Positions 5,595 to 6,698 of a stretch of 6,698 nucleotides of DNA are shown one piece after another. The notes below the pieces were generated by a model that saw only the letters and a program-made list of their open reading frames with translations, made no database searches and was not told the origin of the DNA. A program made the position numbers and the translations under genes. Position 1 is the first letter of the stretch. Each line of letters begins with the position of its first letter. The stretch comes from an uncultured Desulfuromonas sp. (lineage in GTDB: Bacteria > Desulfobacterota > Desulfuromonadia > Desulfuromonadales > Trichloromonadaceae): positions 1-6,698 of the forward strand of contig CALJLX010000661.1 of NCBI GenBank assembly GCA_937982495.1, read 5' to 3'.

Positions 5595-6698
5595 TTACTT
5601 GAACAGCACCAGCCCGCCGCCATGATCGCCGACGTAGAGCCGACCGTTGGCGACGGCCACCGCCACGCACTCGGCGGCGGTGTTCTTCATGGCGACAAAG
5701 AGCGGGTTGGCCGGATCGGTGTAGTCGATCTTGACCAGTCCGGCCTCGCCGAAGGCCACATATTGCATCAGCTTGCCGCCGACCTGGGTGTAGGCCATCT
5801 TCACCGCGCCGCCGGCCACGTCTTCGTAACCCGGCACCGCCTGCAGCTTGAAGCGGCCGAGGAACGCGGGCCGGACATCGTAGATAATGGTGCCGTCCAG
5901 CGCCTTCTTGAACAGCACGGTGGGATCGACCCCGTCGGCAACCGGCGCGATCAGGTCGCTCATGGCGTAGCAGAGGACGCCGAAGCTGTCGTAGGTGAAG
6001 TAGGCCTTGTCGCCGATGACTTCCACATCGATGGCCTGGCCGTCGGCGGAGCCGAGCTCGTCGTTTTCATACTTGATCGGCTCGAAGACCTTGACGATGC
6101 GCATGGCGTTGACGTCGGTGACGTCGACCACGCCGACGCCGTTGGGGCCGCAGGCGATGACCGCGTAGCGCCTGCCGCTGGCGGCATCGTTCCAGAGTTC
6201 GACCCCCGAGGCGGTGCCGAGCAGGGGGCTGCCCTGGTTGTAACCGATGTTGCCGACAAAGAAACCGCTGTTGGCGTTGGTCGGATCCTTACTCACGTCG
6301 TACACGGTCAGGCCGTTGGAGCCGTCGGCGACAAAGGCGAGATTGCCGACGAATTCCACGTCGTAGGCGGCGTCCTGGTAGTTAAAGGTCTTGACCACGC
6401 CCCAATCGGCGTTGTGCTCGAAGCTGTCCTCGATATGCAGCTTGACCAGCAGCGGCGCGCCGACCTGGCCGAGACCGGCCTCGACGCCACTGATTGGCAC
6501 CCGGCGCATGCCGTTGCCGACGCACAGCGCCCAGGTGAACTGGCCGGAGGGGTCGATGATGTTGCGTACCGTGTGGGAGGCGGGATAGATCAGCTCGCCG
6601 CCCACCAGTTCGGGATACTCGTCCTGCAGGGTGTTGGCGACCAGATGCACGGCGTCGGTGGGATAGCCGGCGGCGTCGGTGATCTTCCAGGCGCTGAC
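5595..6698 (-). CDS. LVIVD-repeat beta-propeller protein, C-terminal 367 aa (5' end off window)
   Basis: Tandem paralogue of the complete LVIVD gene, reading in the same direction and lying 377 bases upstream of it. The frame is open from the right window edge to TAA at 5597-5595; the in-frame GTG at 6650 is internal, since the preceding 16 codons already match the paralogue (VSAWKITD). All 367 residues align gaplessly with residues 688-1054 of the neighbour, about 70% identical. LVIVD-like blades are visible, for example YDVEFVGNLAFVADGSNGLT and DVEVIGDKAYFTYDSFGV, and both proteins end in a GGLV.FK strand. The three Cys of the neighbour's C-terminal part (746, 930, 1031) are conserved, plus one extra Cys (IACGP). 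By analogy the missing part should hold a signal peptide and further blades, making it also exported. Its function is unknown. The two genes may be co-transcribed, but the long structured gap leaves this open. Confidence 0.92.
   Translation of the reverse strand, partial: VSAWKITDAAGYPTDAVHLVANTLQDEYPELVGGELIYPASHTVRNIIDPSGQFTWALCVGNGMRRVPISGVEAGLGQVGAPLLVKLHIEDSFEHNADWGVVKTFNYQDAAYDVEFVGNLAFVADGSNGLTVYDVSKDPTNANSGFFVGNIGYNQGSPLLGTASGVELWNDAASGRRYAVIACGPNGVGVVDVTDVNAMRIVKVFEPIKYENDELGSADGQAIDVEVIGDKAYFTYDSFGVLCYAMSDLIAPVADGVDPTVLFKKALDGTIIYDVRPAFLGRFKLQAVPGYEDVAGGAVKMAYTQVGGKLMQYVAFGEAGLVKIDYTDPANPLFVAMKNTAAECVAVAVANGRLYVGDHGGGLVLFK
5595..6698 (-). repeat. Paralogous direct repeat, copy 2
   Basis: Codon-for-codon counterpart of 2053-3156, shifted by 3542 bases. 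The similarity reaches the right edge, so the repeat unit is longer than seen. It stops at the stop codons: the sequences downstream of the two genes are not alike. Confidence 0.88.

Noticed and set aside
5234..5625. Overlapping open frames on both strands in the inter-LVIVD gap
   Set aside because: Several frames overlap each other with no start signals, and the stretch is occupied by hairpins; it is best read as non-coding.
2053..6698. Multiheme cytochrome coding
   Set aside because: No CXXCH motif occurs in either LVIVD protein.

Overview
The window looks like chromosomal DNA from a GC-rich, Gram-negative bacterium. The best guess is a Desulfuromonadales-type deltaproteobacterium (the Geobacter/Desulfuromonas/Pelobacter group). 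This is inferred from two things: a MASE3-type sensor kinase, and large exported LVIVD-repeat proteins of a kind common in that group. No rRNA, tRNA, transposase or other firm taxonomic marker is present, so the assignment is tentative.

Layout. Bases 2-1873 (+ strand) hold most of a membrane-bound sensor histidine kinase (MASE3, PAS, HisKA, HATPase). Its N-terminus lies off the left edge. Its last ~46 residues follow a run of nine C and do not look like kinase sequence; one extra C in that run would end the protein near 1764. Bases 1874-2052 are a convergent intergenic gap with a 67-nt folded inverted repeat that could act as a two-way terminator. Bases 5217-2053 (- strand) encode a complete 1054-residue secreted protein: signal peptide, an Ig/PKD-like domain, then about a dozen LVIVD-like beta-propeller blades. 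Bases 5218-5594 are a 377-nt non-coding gap carrying a strong 21-bp hairpin, smaller palindromes and a good Shine-Dalgarno site. Bases 6698-5595 (- strand) hold the C-terminal 367 residues of a second LVIVD protein, cut by the right edge.

The two LVIVD genes are tandem paralogues in the same orientation. The 367 C-terminal residues align without a gap and are about 70% identical by hand count, with a constant DNA offset of 3542 bases. They probably form a duplicated surface or extracellular protein module. The kinase points toward them and shows no operon link. No catalytic motif, heme-binding CXXCH motif or lipobox was seen in the LVIVD proteins, so no enzymatic function is proposed. I found no clear previously undescribed defence or mobile system. 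The most interesting signals are the two structured intergenic elements, the poly-C tract in the kinase, and the tandem duplication.
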